Positions 28,603 to 38,745 of a DNA stretch of 64,000 nucleotides are shown here, one piece after another. Every line of letters starts with the position of its first letter. Position 1 is the stretch's first letter. The DNA is from Sediminibacterium goheungense (GTDB lineage: Bacteria > Bacteroidota > Bacteroidia > Chitinophagales > Chitinophagaceae). The notes under the pieces were generated by a model. That model saw only the letters and a list, made by a program, of their open reading frames with translations, made no database searches and was not told the DNA's origin. The position numbers were made by a program, and so were the translations under genes. Location: assembly GCF_004361915.1 (NCBI RefSeq), contig NZ_SNWP01000010.1, positions 248,001 to 312,000 of the forward strand, given 5' to 3'.

Positions 28603-29280
28603 ATGATAAAAATTACCAACCTCGAAAAAGTTTACAGAACGGATGAAGTGGAAACCATTGCGCTGAACAAACTTTCTATGGAAATTAAAAAAGGAGAATT
28701 TGTTGCAGTGATGGGTCCGTCGGGTTGTGGAAAATCTACCCTTTTAAATATTCTGGGATTATTAGATGACCCTGATGCTGGAAGTTTCATTTTCAATGGT
28801 CAGGAAATAGCCGGTTTTAATGAAAGACAACGTGCTGATGTAAGAAAAAGAAATATTGGATTTGTTTTCCAGAGTTTTAACCTGATTGATGAGTTGACGG
28901 TTTTCGAAAATGTTGAGCTACCCCTGATTTACACAGGTGTAAAGGCTGCTGAGCGTAAGCAGAAAGTAGAAGAAGTACTGGAAAAAGTTCAAATTATGCA
29001 CCGCCGTAATCACTACCCACAACAGTTATCAGGCGGACAGCAACAACGTGTTGCCGTAGCACGTGCGGTGGTAAATAATCCCAAACTGATTCTGGCAGAT
29101 GAACCTACCGGAAACCTCGACTCTTCGAATGGTAATGAAGTAATGGAGCTATTAACCAATCTCAATGAACAGGGCACTACCATTGTAATGGTTACACACT
29201 CTGAACATGATGCCAGATATAGTCACAGAATTATACGTATGCTGGATGGCCAGACTGTTACTGAAAATATACTTGTATAG
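28603..29280 (+). CDS. ABC transporter ATPase, MacB/LolD type (first of two)
   Basis: The 225-aa ATPase carries Walker A GPSGCGKST (~residues 39-47), Q-loop FVFQSFNLIDELTVFENVELP, signature LSGGQQQRVAVARA, Walker B LILADEPTGNLDSS and the switch His in VTHSEHD. All catalytic elements are intact. It would drive the double-FtsX permeases that follow (53 nt to the next start). Confidence 0.95.
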   Translation: MIKITNLEKVYRTDEVETIALNKLSMEIKKGEFVAVMGPSGCGKSTLLNILGLLDDPDAGSFIFNGQEIAGFNERQRADVRKRNIGFVFQSFNLIDELTVFENVELPLIYTGVKAAERKQKVEEVLEKVQIMHRRNHYPQQLSGGQQQRVAVARAVVNNPKLILADEPTGNLDSSNGNEVMELLTNLNEQGTTIVMVTHSEHDARYSHRIIRMLDGQTVTENILV

Positions 29281-29333
29281 CCGGATTATTCAGTTGCACC
29301 TTCTATAAGCACTTCACCCTCAAATTATATAAA

Positions 29334-31691
29334 ATGATACGAAATTTTTTCGTGATTGCCTGGAGAAACATAACTAAAAATAAAATTTTCTCTTTCATTA
29401 ATATCGCAGGCCTTGGTATTGGTATGGCCTGTACCATCATGATCTTTCTTTGGGTGCAGTATGAAAAAAGTTGGAACAAAACCCAAAAAAACTACGATCA
29501 GGTTTTTGAGGGCTTTTCAACACGAAACTTCAATGGTGAATTATCTACCGGATCTGATCTGATGTTTCCATTACCCAAAGCGGCTAAAGAAAATTTTCCG
29601 GAAGTAGAAGGCTCCACTCTGGTATCCTACGGCGAAAACACTTTGTTTACCGTTAACGACAAGAAAATAAAACGCCCTACCATTCATGTCACCAATGATT
29701 TCTTTGATGTATTTACCTATGAATTTATACACGGCGATGAATCGGCCATCAAAGAACCCAATGGAATTGTAGTAACAGAAAGTACAGCCAGGGCTCTTTT
29801 CAACAATACAGACGTAATAGGAAAGATTGTTGAACTGAACCGATACAGAAGCGTAACCATCAGAGCAGTTGTTAAAGATGTTCCTCCTTCTTCTACCCTG
29901 CTCTTCGATGCCATTGTACCTTTTGATGCCTCGTCCGATTGGGTTAAACAGTCACTTACAGACTGGGTCAATTGTAATAACCGGGCATTTTTTAAAGTAA
30001 AGAAAGGCACCAGCATTGCTTCCCTTGAACAGAAATTACTGACGCTGATCAAAAAAAGTTCTCCCGCTGAAAATCCTACTACAAGAGGTGGGTTATTACT
30101 TCAACCGATGAGTAAATGGCGCCTGTATGAGGAATTCAGAAATGGCAAAAACACCGGAGGCCGTATACAATATGTAAATCTTTTTTCCTGGATCGCCATC
30201 ATTATTCTGATTATTGCCTGTGTAAACTTTATGAATCTGTCTACGGCGCGTTCAGAAAAAAGAGCCCGGGAAGTAGGTATCCGTAAAACTTTGGGCTCCG
30301 AAAAAAAACAATTACTGTTACAGTTTATCTGTGAATCTATATTGGTTTCGATGCTTGCATTTCTACTGGCTGCAGCACTTATATATACAGGTTTACCATT
30401 TTTCAACCGACTGCTGAATCAACAAATCAGCATCCCCTATCAATCGCCGGTTTTCTGGCTTGGTATCTTAGGCATAATTATATTAACGGGTATTATCGCT
30501 GGTAGTTATCCTGCTTTTTATCTCTCAGCTATGAAACCCGTAAAGGTTTTAAAAGGAAGTTTTCTGCCAGGTAAACAGGCGCTGCTTCCACGCAGAATTT
30601 TGGTAACAGCACAGTTTGCAGTTTCCATTGTATTGATATCTGCCACCATCATTATTTACCAGCAGATCAGGCACGTACAAAACCGGGATCTGGGTTACGA
30701 TACCAATAACCTTATTATGGTAAATGCTACTGGCGACATGGGTAAGAATTATGAAATTATGAGAAACTCTTTATTGCAGAGTGGCATGATAGAAGCTGTG
30801 AATACTACGAGTTTGCCGGTTAGCAATATTTTTGGATTTACATCGGGTGTAAGATGGGCAGGTGCTCCTGAAGACCCCAACCTGATTATTGGATTTCTGG
30901 GATCCGGTGAACACTTCGCAGACATCATGAAAGCCAGAATGCTCGATGGCCGAGACTTTAAAAAAGGTGATAGCAACTGTGTTATACTAAATAAAGAAGC
31001 CATTCGTGTCATGAAACTGAAAAATCCTGTAGGGTCTACTATTAACTGGGCAGGCAGAGAACGACGTATTACAGGAATTGTTGATGATCTTATCATGACT
31101 TCCCCTTACGCATTACCCATACCTCTTATGCTGGCTTATGATCCTAACTGGATCGGCAGTCTCAATATCAGGATCAAGCGAGGTGTCGAAGTAAAGAAAG
31201 CTTTACAGCTCATTGAAACAATATATAAAAAATATAATACAGAATACCCCTTTGAATACACTTTTGCCGACACTGCTTTCAATGAAAAATTTGCAAATGA
31301 AAAACTGATTGGGAATCTGGCATTCATTTTTGCCAGTCTGGCTATTTTTATTTGCTGCCTTGGATTATTTGGTCTGGTCTCATTCTCTATAGAAAGAAGA
31401 ACCAAAGAAATCGGTATCAGAAAAATACTAGGTGCTTCTGTACAAAGTCTTCTCGCACTGATGTCGAAAGAATTCCTGCTTCTTGTATTCATTTCCTTTG
31501 CCATTGCCATTCCTTTTGCATGGTGGTTGATGAATACATGGCTGAGTAATTTCAGCTATCGTATTGATATCGGTATTGGCATTTTCTTCTTTGTTGGAAT
31601 TATCACTTTATTGATCTGCTTAATCACTGTTGGATTAAATGCCTTTAAAACAGCTACAGCCAACCCGGTAAAAAGTTTAAGAACAGAATAA
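29334..31691 (+). CDS. Double-FtsX (MacB-like) ABC permease 1
   Basis: The 785-aa permease contains two MacB_PCD-FtsX modules. Each has one transmembrane helix, a large periplasmic domain, then three helices, giving eight in total. Module 1 shows MNLSTARSEKRAREVGIRKTLG and module 2 shows SFSIERRTKEIGIRKILGAS. The chain ends NPVKSLRTE. Such permeases act mechanically on periplasmic substrates rather than forming a membrane pore. It is the first of three consecutive paralogues. Confidence 0.92.
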   Translation: MIRNFFVIAWRNITKNKIFSFINIAGLGIGMACTIMIFLWVQYEKSWNKTQKNYDQVFEGFSTRNFNGELSTGSDLMFPLPKAAKENFPEVEGSTLVSYGENTLFTVNDKKIKRPTIHVTNDFFDVFTYEFIHGDESAIKEPNGIVVTESTARALFNNTDVIGKIVELNRYRSVTIRAVVKDVPPSSTLLFDAIVPFDASSDWVKQSLTDWVNCNNRAFFKVKKGTSIASLEQKLLTLIKKSSPAENPTTRGGLLLQPMSKWRLYEEFRNGKNTGGRIQYVNLFSWIAIIILIIACVNFMNLSTARSEKRAREVGIRKTLGSEKKQLLLQFICESILVSMLAFLLAAALIYTGLPFFNRLLNQQISIPYQSPVFWLGILGIIILTGIIAGSYPAFYLSAMKPVKVLKGSFLPGKQALLPRRILVTAQFAVSIVLISATIIIYQQIRHVQNRDLGYDTNNLIMVNATGDMGKNYEIMRNSLLQSGMIEAVNTTSLPVSNIFGFTSGVRWAGAPEDPNLIIGFLGSGEHFADIMKARMLDGRDFKKGDSNCVILNKEAIRVMKLKNPVGSTINWAGRERRITGIVDDLIMTSPYALPIPLMLAYDPNWIGSLNIRIKRGVEVKKALQLIETIYKKYNTEYPFEYTFADTAFNEKFANEKLIGNLAFIFASLAIFICCLGLFGLVSFSIERRTKEIGIRKILGASVQSLLALMSKEFLLLVFISFAIAIPFAWWLMNTWLSNFSYRIDIGIGIFFFVGIITLLICLITVGLNAFKTATANPVKSLRTE

Positions 31692-31712
31692 CCCATACTA
31701 AAAAATACTGCT

Positions 31713-34142
31713 ATGCTTAAAAGTTATTTCATCATCGCCATGAGAAACCTGTGGAGAAACAGAAGCTTCTCAATTCTGAATATTGCAGGGCTTACTATAG
31801 GCATAGCAGTATTTCTATTGATATTGGAGTATACAAGATTTGAAAAAAACAGCAACCGTTTTCATAAAAACTATAACAGTCTTTACCGGCTGGCAGTAAG
31901 CCAGCCCAAGGAAAACAATACTTCCTATTATATAGCACCGGGTTATGCGCCAGTTTTAAAAAACGGAATATCGGGTATCGATGCCTGTATACGTGTAGCC
32001 GAAGGTCTGGGAGCAGGTGTTATTCATCAGACTGGTAAAGAGATAGCCGGCAATAGTTTCAGGGGAGAAAATGTGATCTATGCTGACAATGGTTTTTTTG
32101 ATGTTTTCAGTTTCCCCCTGATTGATGGTAATGGTTCTCTACAGGAACCCGCAACCATGGCAATAACAGAATCTCTGGCACTGAAAATTTTTAAAAGAAA
32201 AGATGTGGTTGGAGAAAGTGTGACCATGAATAATCAGTTTGGTAAAACGGATTATCGTATCACCGGTGTATTTAAAGATATCCCCGCTACCTCTGATATA
32301 CGTACAGACATCGTACTATCACTCAACACATTGGCTTCCGCACAGAATCGGGATGGGAATGACTGGGCAGATCCTGCCACTCTCGAATCGGGCTTTACAA
32401 CCATCTACCTTAAACTTAGCAATGCTGCATCTGAAGAGAATATTGCTACATCCATCACAACACTCTATAGAAAAACAAAAGCTGGAGAAGAACAAACAAA
32501 CATATTGCTGCAACCATTTAAATACCTGCATCTGGCTCCATCTCTTGACTATCCTTTGCAAACCTATGGTAGTCTTGGATTTGTATGGGCCATTGGTGCG
32601 GTTGCTGCACTCATACTGATTATCGGATGGATCAATTATATTAATCTCTCTACTGCACTGGCACTGAAAAGAGCCAAAGAAACAGGTATTCGTAAAGTAT
32701 TGGGGGCGAGTAAATGGCAATTGAGTATTCATTACCTTTCCGAAACACTGGTAATTACATTTTTATGTTCCTTATTGGCTTTATTGATTGTACAAATTAT
32801 TCAACCATTCTTTAACAACATTACCGGCAAAGAACTATCTCTTGGCATTTTCCTGCAAGACTATAGCTGGACAACTGCTTTATCCATCATTTTGCTCGGT
32901 GCCTTGTGCGCAGGTGGTTATGTAGCTTTTTCATTAAGCCGATTCAAACCGATCGATATCCTGAACGGAAAAAAACTGGGTATAGCGGGAGGAAACAATC
33001 TGAGAAAGGTATTGGTGGTATTTCAATTTACAGTATCCGTACTACTTATCATTGGAACCATCGTAGTGATTAAACAGCTCAGTTTCATGAAATCGAAAGG
33101 CAATGGTATGAATATGTCACAATTACTGGTTATCAAAGGACCTACTGTTGCATCGGAAAACCAGGCCCAAAGGAACAGTGATTTTAAAAACACACTCAGT
33201 ACGCTTCCGTATATCGGCAAGCACGCTGCCTCGAATAATGTACCGGGACGCGGATACAATTTTACAGCTGAGGGCATTACCAGCCAGCAACCATTAAAAG
33301 GCGACGAGAAGAAAGGATATGCCATGTTCATTACAGACAATCAATTTTTTGATACCTATGGCATACAGCTTTTACAGGGACGCTCCTACACAAGAGAAGA
33401 AGCTGATGCCGGATGGACAAATTCAAAAAAACTAATGCTGAATGAAACAGCCGCAAGACAGCTGGGTTTTAATACCAAAGAAAATATTGTTGGTAAAAAA
33501 GTAATCTGGGGCAGTGAGTATGAAGTGGTAGGACTGGTAAAAGATTATCATCACTTATCGTTAAGACAACAGATTGATCCAATGATTTTCTTACCGTCTG
33601 TATCTTTTGTATACTTCACGGTTCAAATCAACACAAGTGACATACAAAGTAAACTGTCTGATCTGAAAAATATCTATCAGTCAAGATTTCCAGGTAATCC
33701 CTTTGAATATTTTTTTGCTGATGAAAGTTATAACAGTCAATACACTGCCGAGCAAAACCTGGGAAAAGTATTTATTGCTGCTGCGTTGATTGCCATATTT
33801 ATTGCCTGTCTCGGTTTATTTGGTCTTACCGCATTTGCAACCCAGCAACGTAATAAGGAAATCGGCATCAGAAAAGTACTGGGTGCCGGAAGCGGGCAAC
33901 TGGTACTTATGCTTTCCACAGATTTTATGAAGCTTGTAATGATAGCCATGGCGATTGCGATACCACTTTCCTGGTGGCTTATGCAGCGATGGCTGGAAGA
34001 TTTTGCATACCGAACCGATCTGGCTGCCTGGATATTTATACTAGCGGGTTTTATTGCCTTTACCATTGCCTTTGTTACTGTTTCTACCCAGGCTCTGAAA
34101 GCAGCAAATGCCAATCCTGTAAAAAGTTTAAGAACGGAATAA
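31713..34142 (+). CDS. Double-FtsX (MacB-like) ABC permease 2
   Basis: This is an 809-aa paralogue of its neighbours with the same eight-helix layout: LSTALALKRAKETGIRKVLGAS in module 1 and FATQQRNKEIGIRKVLGAG in module 2, ending NPVKSLRTE. The periplasmic domains differ strongly from permease 1, while the membrane parts and the C-terminal nonapeptide are conserved. It starts 21 nt after permease 1, suggesting translational coupling. Confidence 0.92.
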   Translation: MLKSYFIIAMRNLWRNRSFSILNIAGLTIGIAVFLLILEYTRFEKNSNRFHKNYNSLYRLAVSQPKENNTSYYIAPGYAPVLKNGISGIDACIRVAEGLGAGVIHQTGKEIAGNSFRGENVIYADNGFFDVFSFPLIDGNGSLQEPATMAITESLALKIFKRKDVVGESVTMNNQFGKTDYRITGVFKDIPATSDIRTDIVLSLNTLASAQNRDGNDWADPATLESGFTTIYLKLSNAASEENIATSITTLYRKTKAGEEQTNILLQPFKYLHLAPSLDYPLQTYGSLGFVWAIGAVAALILIIGWINYINLSTALALKRAKETGIRKVLGASKWQLSIHYLSETLVITFLCSLLALLIVQIIQPFFNNITGKELSLGIFLQDYSWTTALSIILLGALCAGGYVAFSLSRFKPIDILNGKKLGIAGGNNLRKVLVVFQFTVSVLLIIGTIVVIKQLSFMKSKGNGMNMSQLLVIKGPTVASENQAQRNSDFKNTLSTLPYIGKHAASNNVPGRGYNFTAEGITSQQPLKGDEKKGYAMFITDNQFFDTYGIQLLQGRSYTREEADAGWTNSKKLMLNETAARQLGFNTKENIVGKKVIWGSEYEVVGLVKDYHHLSLRQQIDPMIFLPSVSFVYFTVQINTSDIQSKLSDLKNIYQSRFPGNPFEYFFADESYNSQYTAEQNLGKVFIAAALIAIFIACLGLFGLTAFATQQRNKEIGIRKVLGAGSGQLVLMLSTDFMKLVMIAMAIAIPLSWWLMQRWLEDFAYRTDLAAWIFILAGFIAFTIAFVTVSTQALKAANANPVKSLRTE

Positions 34143-34164
34143 TTAATCATTCATACTGCTGATT

Positions 34165-36555
34165 ATGTTTAAAATCGCTTATCGCAACCTGATCAAACAG
34201 AAAAGGACATTGCTGATTAACCTTAGCGGGCTTTCTGTTGGTATGACCGTATCATTATTGATAATGGTTTGGGTTATTAATGAACTGAATTACGACAATT
34301 ATCATACGAAATCTGATCAGATATACCGTGTCACCAATCACATTGAAGTATCACCCGGTGAAACCTGGGTATGGGAATCCTCCCCACTTCCCTATACTTC
34401 ATTAATGAGTAAACAGGTACCTGAAATTAATAAGGTTACCAAAATGATGACGGGCACATGGGTACCACTGATATTTGAACACAAAGGCTCTTTATTGAAA
34501 GAAGCAAATATTGCTTATGTAGATAGTAACTGGTTTTCCATGTTTAGCTATACATTACTATCAGGAAGCCTTTCTGTTTTTTCTGAAAACCCATATGGGC
34601 TTGTATTAACAGAGAGCAAGGCTAAAAAGTATTTTGGTGCGGAAGAGGCAATTGGGAAAATTTTAAAAATGGACAGCCTCTATTACACAGTTAATGCAGT
34701 TGTTGCTGACAATCCCTCCAATTCAAGCTTCAAGTTTGATATACTCAGTAATATGGCCGGTTTGATGAAAAACGAAGCCCGAAAAAAAAATGATGAGAGC
34801 TGGGGCAACTTTAATTATATCTCCTTTATACGTTTGCATGAGAACAGTAATCAAAAGCTGGTCGAAAAGAAGATTACAGAAATCCTGAGAAAAAACAAAG
34901 ATGATAATACCATCAGAAGTACGTTGGTTGGTTTAAAAGACATGCATTTTGAAACGGGTCTGCAGTATTACACTTTTAGTCATACCAACCAACAAATAGT
35001 AACCGTATTCCTGGTCATTGCTGTTCTGATATTATTAACTGCATCTATTAATTATGTAAACCTTAGTACTGCCAGAGCCAGCATCAGGGCGAAAGAAATC
35101 AGCATCAGAAAAATCAATGGCGCCAGTAATAAAAATCTTTTTTTGCAGCTGATGCTGGAATCCGGACTGGTCAGTTTTGCAGCTTTAGTGATTACAGTAT
35201 TACTCATGAACCTTAGCCTGCCCTACTTTAATCAGTTCACAGAAAACAATTTCACCATTTCTTTGTCAGACTGGCCGGTTACAGCCCTGGTATTGGGTAC
35301 GCTTACCCTTACTACTTTACTGAATGGTGTTTATCCGGCTATGATACTGACTTCTTTTAAACCCTTGCAGGTACTTAGGGGCAGTAGCTTACCCACTATC
35401 AAAGACAGTGTATTCCGGAAAGCACTGGTAGTAACGCAGTTTACCATTTCGGTTAGCTTGATTGCTGCTACCATCATTGCCTATTTACAAATGCAGCATA
35501 TTCAGCATACCGACAGTAAGTATCAAAAAGATCAGATACTCAAAGTAACAGTTCCCTGGTATGTTACAAAAGGTAAAACCAATGAAGAGATTAGCTCCTT
35601 TACACAAACCATCCAGCAAACATTGATGCAGGTACCTGGCGTTAAGAGAACTTCACAGGCCAGTGGTTCAATCATTGATCACCAGAGTACATCATCAGGT
35701 TCTTTTGATTGGAACGGAAGAGCAAAAGACTTTAATCCCTCAATCTCGGTTTTATCTGCAGATGAAATATTTCCACAAATGTTTGGATTGGAAATGAAGG
35801 AAGGAAGATGGCTGAAAGACAGAAATCAGGCTGATCAACATTCATATGTATTAAATGAAACCGCTATTAAAGAGTTAGGCATTCATAAGCCTTATATCGG
35901 TCAACGTTTTAGCTGGGGTGGTGATACAGGCGCCATAATTGGTATTGTAAAAGATTTTCATTTCAGGAGTATGCATGAAAAAATCACTCCACTCATGGTA
36001 CATGGGCAATCAAACTGGCGTAGTACCATTTTCATGCAGCTTACGCCGGGTAATATACCTGATCAATTATCTTCGATAGAAAATAAATGGAAAGTACTTT
36101 TTCCGAAAATTCCTTTTGATTATAGCTTTCTCGATCAGGATTTTAATAAACTCTATAAGTCTGACCAGCAGATGGCTACGCTGATGTTTTTCTTTGCCAT
36201 CATTACTATTATAGTTGCAGCACTTGGGCTTTTTGGTCTGGCAGCATTTACCGCTGAAAGAAAAATCAAAGAAATAGGTATCCGAAAAGTACTGGGGGCT
36301 TCTAGTACGCATATTGTTCAATTGATTTCAAAAGAATTCATATTATTAGTTGGCGTGGGTATTTTGATTGCCACACCCCTTTCCTGGTGGGCCATGTCTG
36401 AGTGGTTGAATAATTATGCTTATAGAATTAACATTCAGATATGGATATTCCTGTTGGCAGGATTTAGCGCCACAGCTATTGCCCTTCTTACCATCAGTAT
36501 ACAGGCCATTAAAGCTGCCATGGAAAACCCGGTTAAAAATCTTAGATCAGAATAG
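34165..36555 (+). CDS. Double-FtsX (MacB-like) ABC permease 3
   Basis: This 796-aa protein is the third paralogue, with the same repeated MacB_PCD-FtsX plan (LSTARASIRAKEISIRKINGAS; FTAERKIKEIGIRKVLGAS) and the ending NPVKNLRSE. Module 1 has SIRKING where the others have GIRKxLG. It is followed 30 nt later by a second ATPase, so a given ATPase may pair with particular permeases. Confidence 0.92.
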   Translation: MFKIAYRNLIKQKRTLLINLSGLSVGMTVSLLIMVWVINELNYDNYHTKSDQIYRVTNHIEVSPGETWVWESSPLPYTSLMSKQVPEINKVTKMMTGTWVPLIFEHKGSLLKEANIAYVDSNWFSMFSYTLLSGSLSVFSENPYGLVLTESKAKKYFGAEEAIGKILKMDSLYYTVNAVVADNPSNSSFKFDILSNMAGLMKNEARKKNDESWGNFNYISFIRLHENSNQKLVEKKITEILRKNKDDNTIRSTLVGLKDMHFETGLQYYTFSHTNQQIVTVFLVIAVLILLTASINYVNLSTARASIRAKEISIRKINGASNKNLFLQLMLESGLVSFAALVITVLLMNLSLPYFNQFTENNFTISLSDWPVTALVLGTLTLTTLLNGVYPAMILTSFKPLQVLRGSSLPTIKDSVFRKALVVTQFTISVSLIAATIIAYLQMQHIQHTDSKYQKDQILKVTVPWYVTKGKTNEEISSFTQTIQQTLMQVPGVKRTSQASGSIIDHQSTSSGSFDWNGRAKDFNPSISVLSADEIFPQMFGLEMKEGRWLKDRNQADQHSYVLNETAIKELGIHKPYIGQRFSWGGDTGAIIGIVKDFHFRSMHEKITPLMVHGQSNWRSTIFMQLTPGNIPDQLSSIENKWKVLFPKIPFDYSFLDQDFNKLYKSDQQMATLMFFFAIITIIVAALGLFGLAAFTAERKIKEIGIRKVLGASSTHIVQLISKEFILLVGVGILIATPLSWWAMSEWLNNYAYRINIQIWIFLLAGFSATAIALLTISIQAIKAAMENPVKNLRSE

Positions 36556-36585
36556 AAAACTGTACCAGTATAAAACATATCAATT

Positions 36586-37254
36586 ATGATTCAACTTCAG
36601 AATATATTCAAATGGATAAATACAGGTAGCAATCGTGTATTTATTTTAAAAGACATCAATCTTGAAATTTCCAAGGGTGATTTTGTATCCATCATGGGAC
36701 CATCAGGTTCAGGAAAATCAACGCTACTCAATATAATAGGTATGCTGGATCAGGCTTCTGAGGGCAGCTATCTTTTTAACCAGACCGATGTATATGCCTT
36801 GAAAGAAAAACAACGCTCACAGCTATACAAAGAAAATATTGGTTTCGTTTTTCAGGCCTATCATCTGATTGACGAGTTGACTGTTTATGAAAACATTGAA
36901 ACACCACTTCTCTATCATAATATCAAACAATCAGACAGACAGGCCATGGTGGCAGATATACTGGATCAATTCAACATTGTAGGAAAAAAAGATCTCTTTC
37001 CGTCACAGCTATCAGGCGGGCAGCAGCAGCTGGTAGGTATTGCGAGGGCCATTATTACAAAACCAACATTATTACTGGCCGATGAACCTACCGGTAACCT
37101 GAATTCATCGCAGGGCGAAGAAATCATGGAGTTATTCCGTAAGCTGAACGAAGAAAATGGAACCACTATTATACAGGTTACCCATTCCGAAAAAAATGCC
37201 GCCTATGGTAAACGCATTATTGAACTGCTGGATGGCAGAATTGAAAAAAAATAA
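36586..37254 (+). CDS. ABC transporter ATPase, MacB/LolD type (second, with altered D-loop)
   Basis: The 222-aa ATPase has Walker A GPSGSGKST, Q-loop FVFQAYHLIDELTVYENIE, Walker B LLLADEPTGN and switch VTHSEKN. It departs from the first ATPase in two places. The signature helix reads LSGGQQQLVGIARA, where Leu replaces the usual Arg after QQQ. The D-loop is NLNSS instead of NLDSS. This could be a functional variant or the weaker half of a heterodimer with the first ATPase (inference). Confidence 0.92.
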   Translation: MIQLQNIFKWINTGSNRVFILKDINLEISKGDFVSIMGPSGSGKSTLLNIIGMLDQASEGSYLFNQTDVYALKEKQRSQLYKENIGFVFQAYHLIDELTVYENIETPLLYHNIKQSDRQAMVADILDQFNIVGKKDLFPSQLSGGQQQLVGIARAIITKPTLLLADEPTGNLNSSQGEEIMELFRKLNEENGTTIIQVTHSEKNAAYGKRIIELLDGRIEKK

Positions 37255-37272
37255 AAGACAGTCAGGATTATT

Positions 37273-38694
37273 ATGAAAAAAATCATTCCTATCATATCAT
37301 TTATCTTGTCGCAGCAATTGATGGCTCAAAATCAGTCTGTTAAACTCAATCTGCGTAATTGTATAGAAACTGCCATTGCCTATAATCTACAGGTAAGACA
37401 AACGGCTTATCAGCTGGCAACTGATAAAGCAAGTCTGCAACAAGCAAAAGCATCACGGCTCCCCTCTCTTAATGGTAATATTGGTCATGGCATCAATCAA
37501 GGAAGGAGTATTGATCCTTTTACCAACAGTTATGTAAATAGTGAAATTGCACAGGCTAACTACGGTATTAATAGCAGTGTTACATTATGGAATGGATCAG
37601 CCATCAATCATTCTATCAAACAGAATGAACTGAATGTACAGGCCAGCGAAATGAGCTGGCAGCAGGAAAAAGACAATGTTACAATTAATGTTATACTGGC
37701 TTATCTGCAGGTATTGAGCAATAAAGAACAACTAAGCATTGCAGAAAAACAGGTTGCCATTACAAAAGGACAAGTTGAAAGATTGATAGTGCTTAACAAT
37801 AGTGGCGCGATTGCTCCCGCTACTTTATACGATTTGCAGGGACAGTTGGGTTCGGATCAACTTTCATTACTCAGTATCAAGAACAGTCTGGAGACAGCCA
37901 AAATCAGTTTGGCACAACTCATGAACCAGGCTTATTCTCCTGATATGGATCTTGAGCCACTGGAAACAAATGGTAATGCTGTTTTATACGATGCTGGCGC
38001 AGATGAGATTTTCAAAACAGCTACACAGCAATTAGCGATGATTAAAGCAGCTGAATTCAGACAAAAAAGCGCTCAGAAAAGTGTATTAACCGCACGTGCA
38101 CTCCTGCTTCCAACCCTTAGTTTAAACGGAGGCCTGGGCACCAACTATTCCAGTGTGGCCAGCAGACAATTATTTCTGGGAAGTTCTGATGTAGCTACTG
38201 CTCAGTATGTAACTGTGAATAATACTAAAATACCGGTATTCGCCCCCCAAAGTAATTTTAGTTCACAAAAAATAAGCTATGGTGATCAATGGAAAAACAA
38301 TTTTAATTCATCGATCAGTATCAATCTTCAGATACCGATCCTAAACAGGTTACAGGGTAAAACAAGAATTAAACAGGCACAGATAACAGAACAGCGTGCA
38401 GCATTTGAAACAGAGAGCATAAAAACACAGGTTCATCGTGCAGTTGATCAGGCTTATATCAATATGCAAACTTCCCTTGAAAGGTATAAGACGCTGGAAA
38501 AACAGGTTGCCGATTTTACCGCATCCTTTAAAGCTGCTGAAGTTCGTTTTAATGCGGGTGTGAATACAGTAGTAGAATATATGCTGGCTAAGAATAATGT
38601 AGACAGGGCCAATGCCAATTTTATCGCTGCCAAATACGACTATATTCTCCGAATGAAGTTGTTGGATTTCTATCAGGGTAAAGCACTTTGGTAA
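37273..38694 (+). CDS. TolC-family outer-membrane efflux protein
   Basis: The 473-aa protein has a signal peptide (MKKIIPIISFILSQQLMAQ) and two outer-membrane efflux repeats rich in coiled helix (LRNCIETAIAYNLQVRQTAYQLATDKASLQQAKASRLPSLNGN; then the second repeat from about residue 260). It supplies the outer-membrane exit duct for the ABC/fusion-protein complex and is the last gene of the operon (18 nt after the second ATPase). Confidence 0.93.
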   Translation: MKKIIPIISFILSQQLMAQNQSVKLNLRNCIETAIAYNLQVRQTAYQLATDKASLQQAKASRLPSLNGNIGHGINQGRSIDPFTNSYVNSEIAQANYGINSSVTLWNGSAINHSIKQNELNVQASEMSWQQEKDNVTINVILAYLQVLSNKEQLSIAEKQVAITKGQVERLIVLNNSGAIAPATLYDLQGQLGSDQLSLLSIKNSLETAKISLAQLMNQAYSPDMDLEPLETNGNAVLYDAGADEIFKTATQQLAMIKAAEFRQKSAQKSVLTARALLLPTLSLNGGLGTNYSSVASRQLFLGSSDVATAQYVTVNNTKIPVFAPQSNFSSQKISYGDQWKNNFNSSISINLQIPILNRLQGKTRIKQAQITEQRAAFETESIKTQVHRAVDQAYINMQTSLERYKTLEKQVADFTASFKAAEVRFNAGVNTVVEYMLAKNNVDRANANFIAAKYDYILRMKLLDFYQGKALW

Positions 38695-38745
38695 AAAGCA
38701 AATTGCTGATGTCGGATCGCTAATATCGGATATCGAAGGTCATAT

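Noticed and set aside
38700..38745. Possible eighth heptad element (GATGTCGGAT and TATCGGATATCG words)
   Set aside because: Words resemble element H4 but no complementary arm of useful length is present; at most a decayed remnant.
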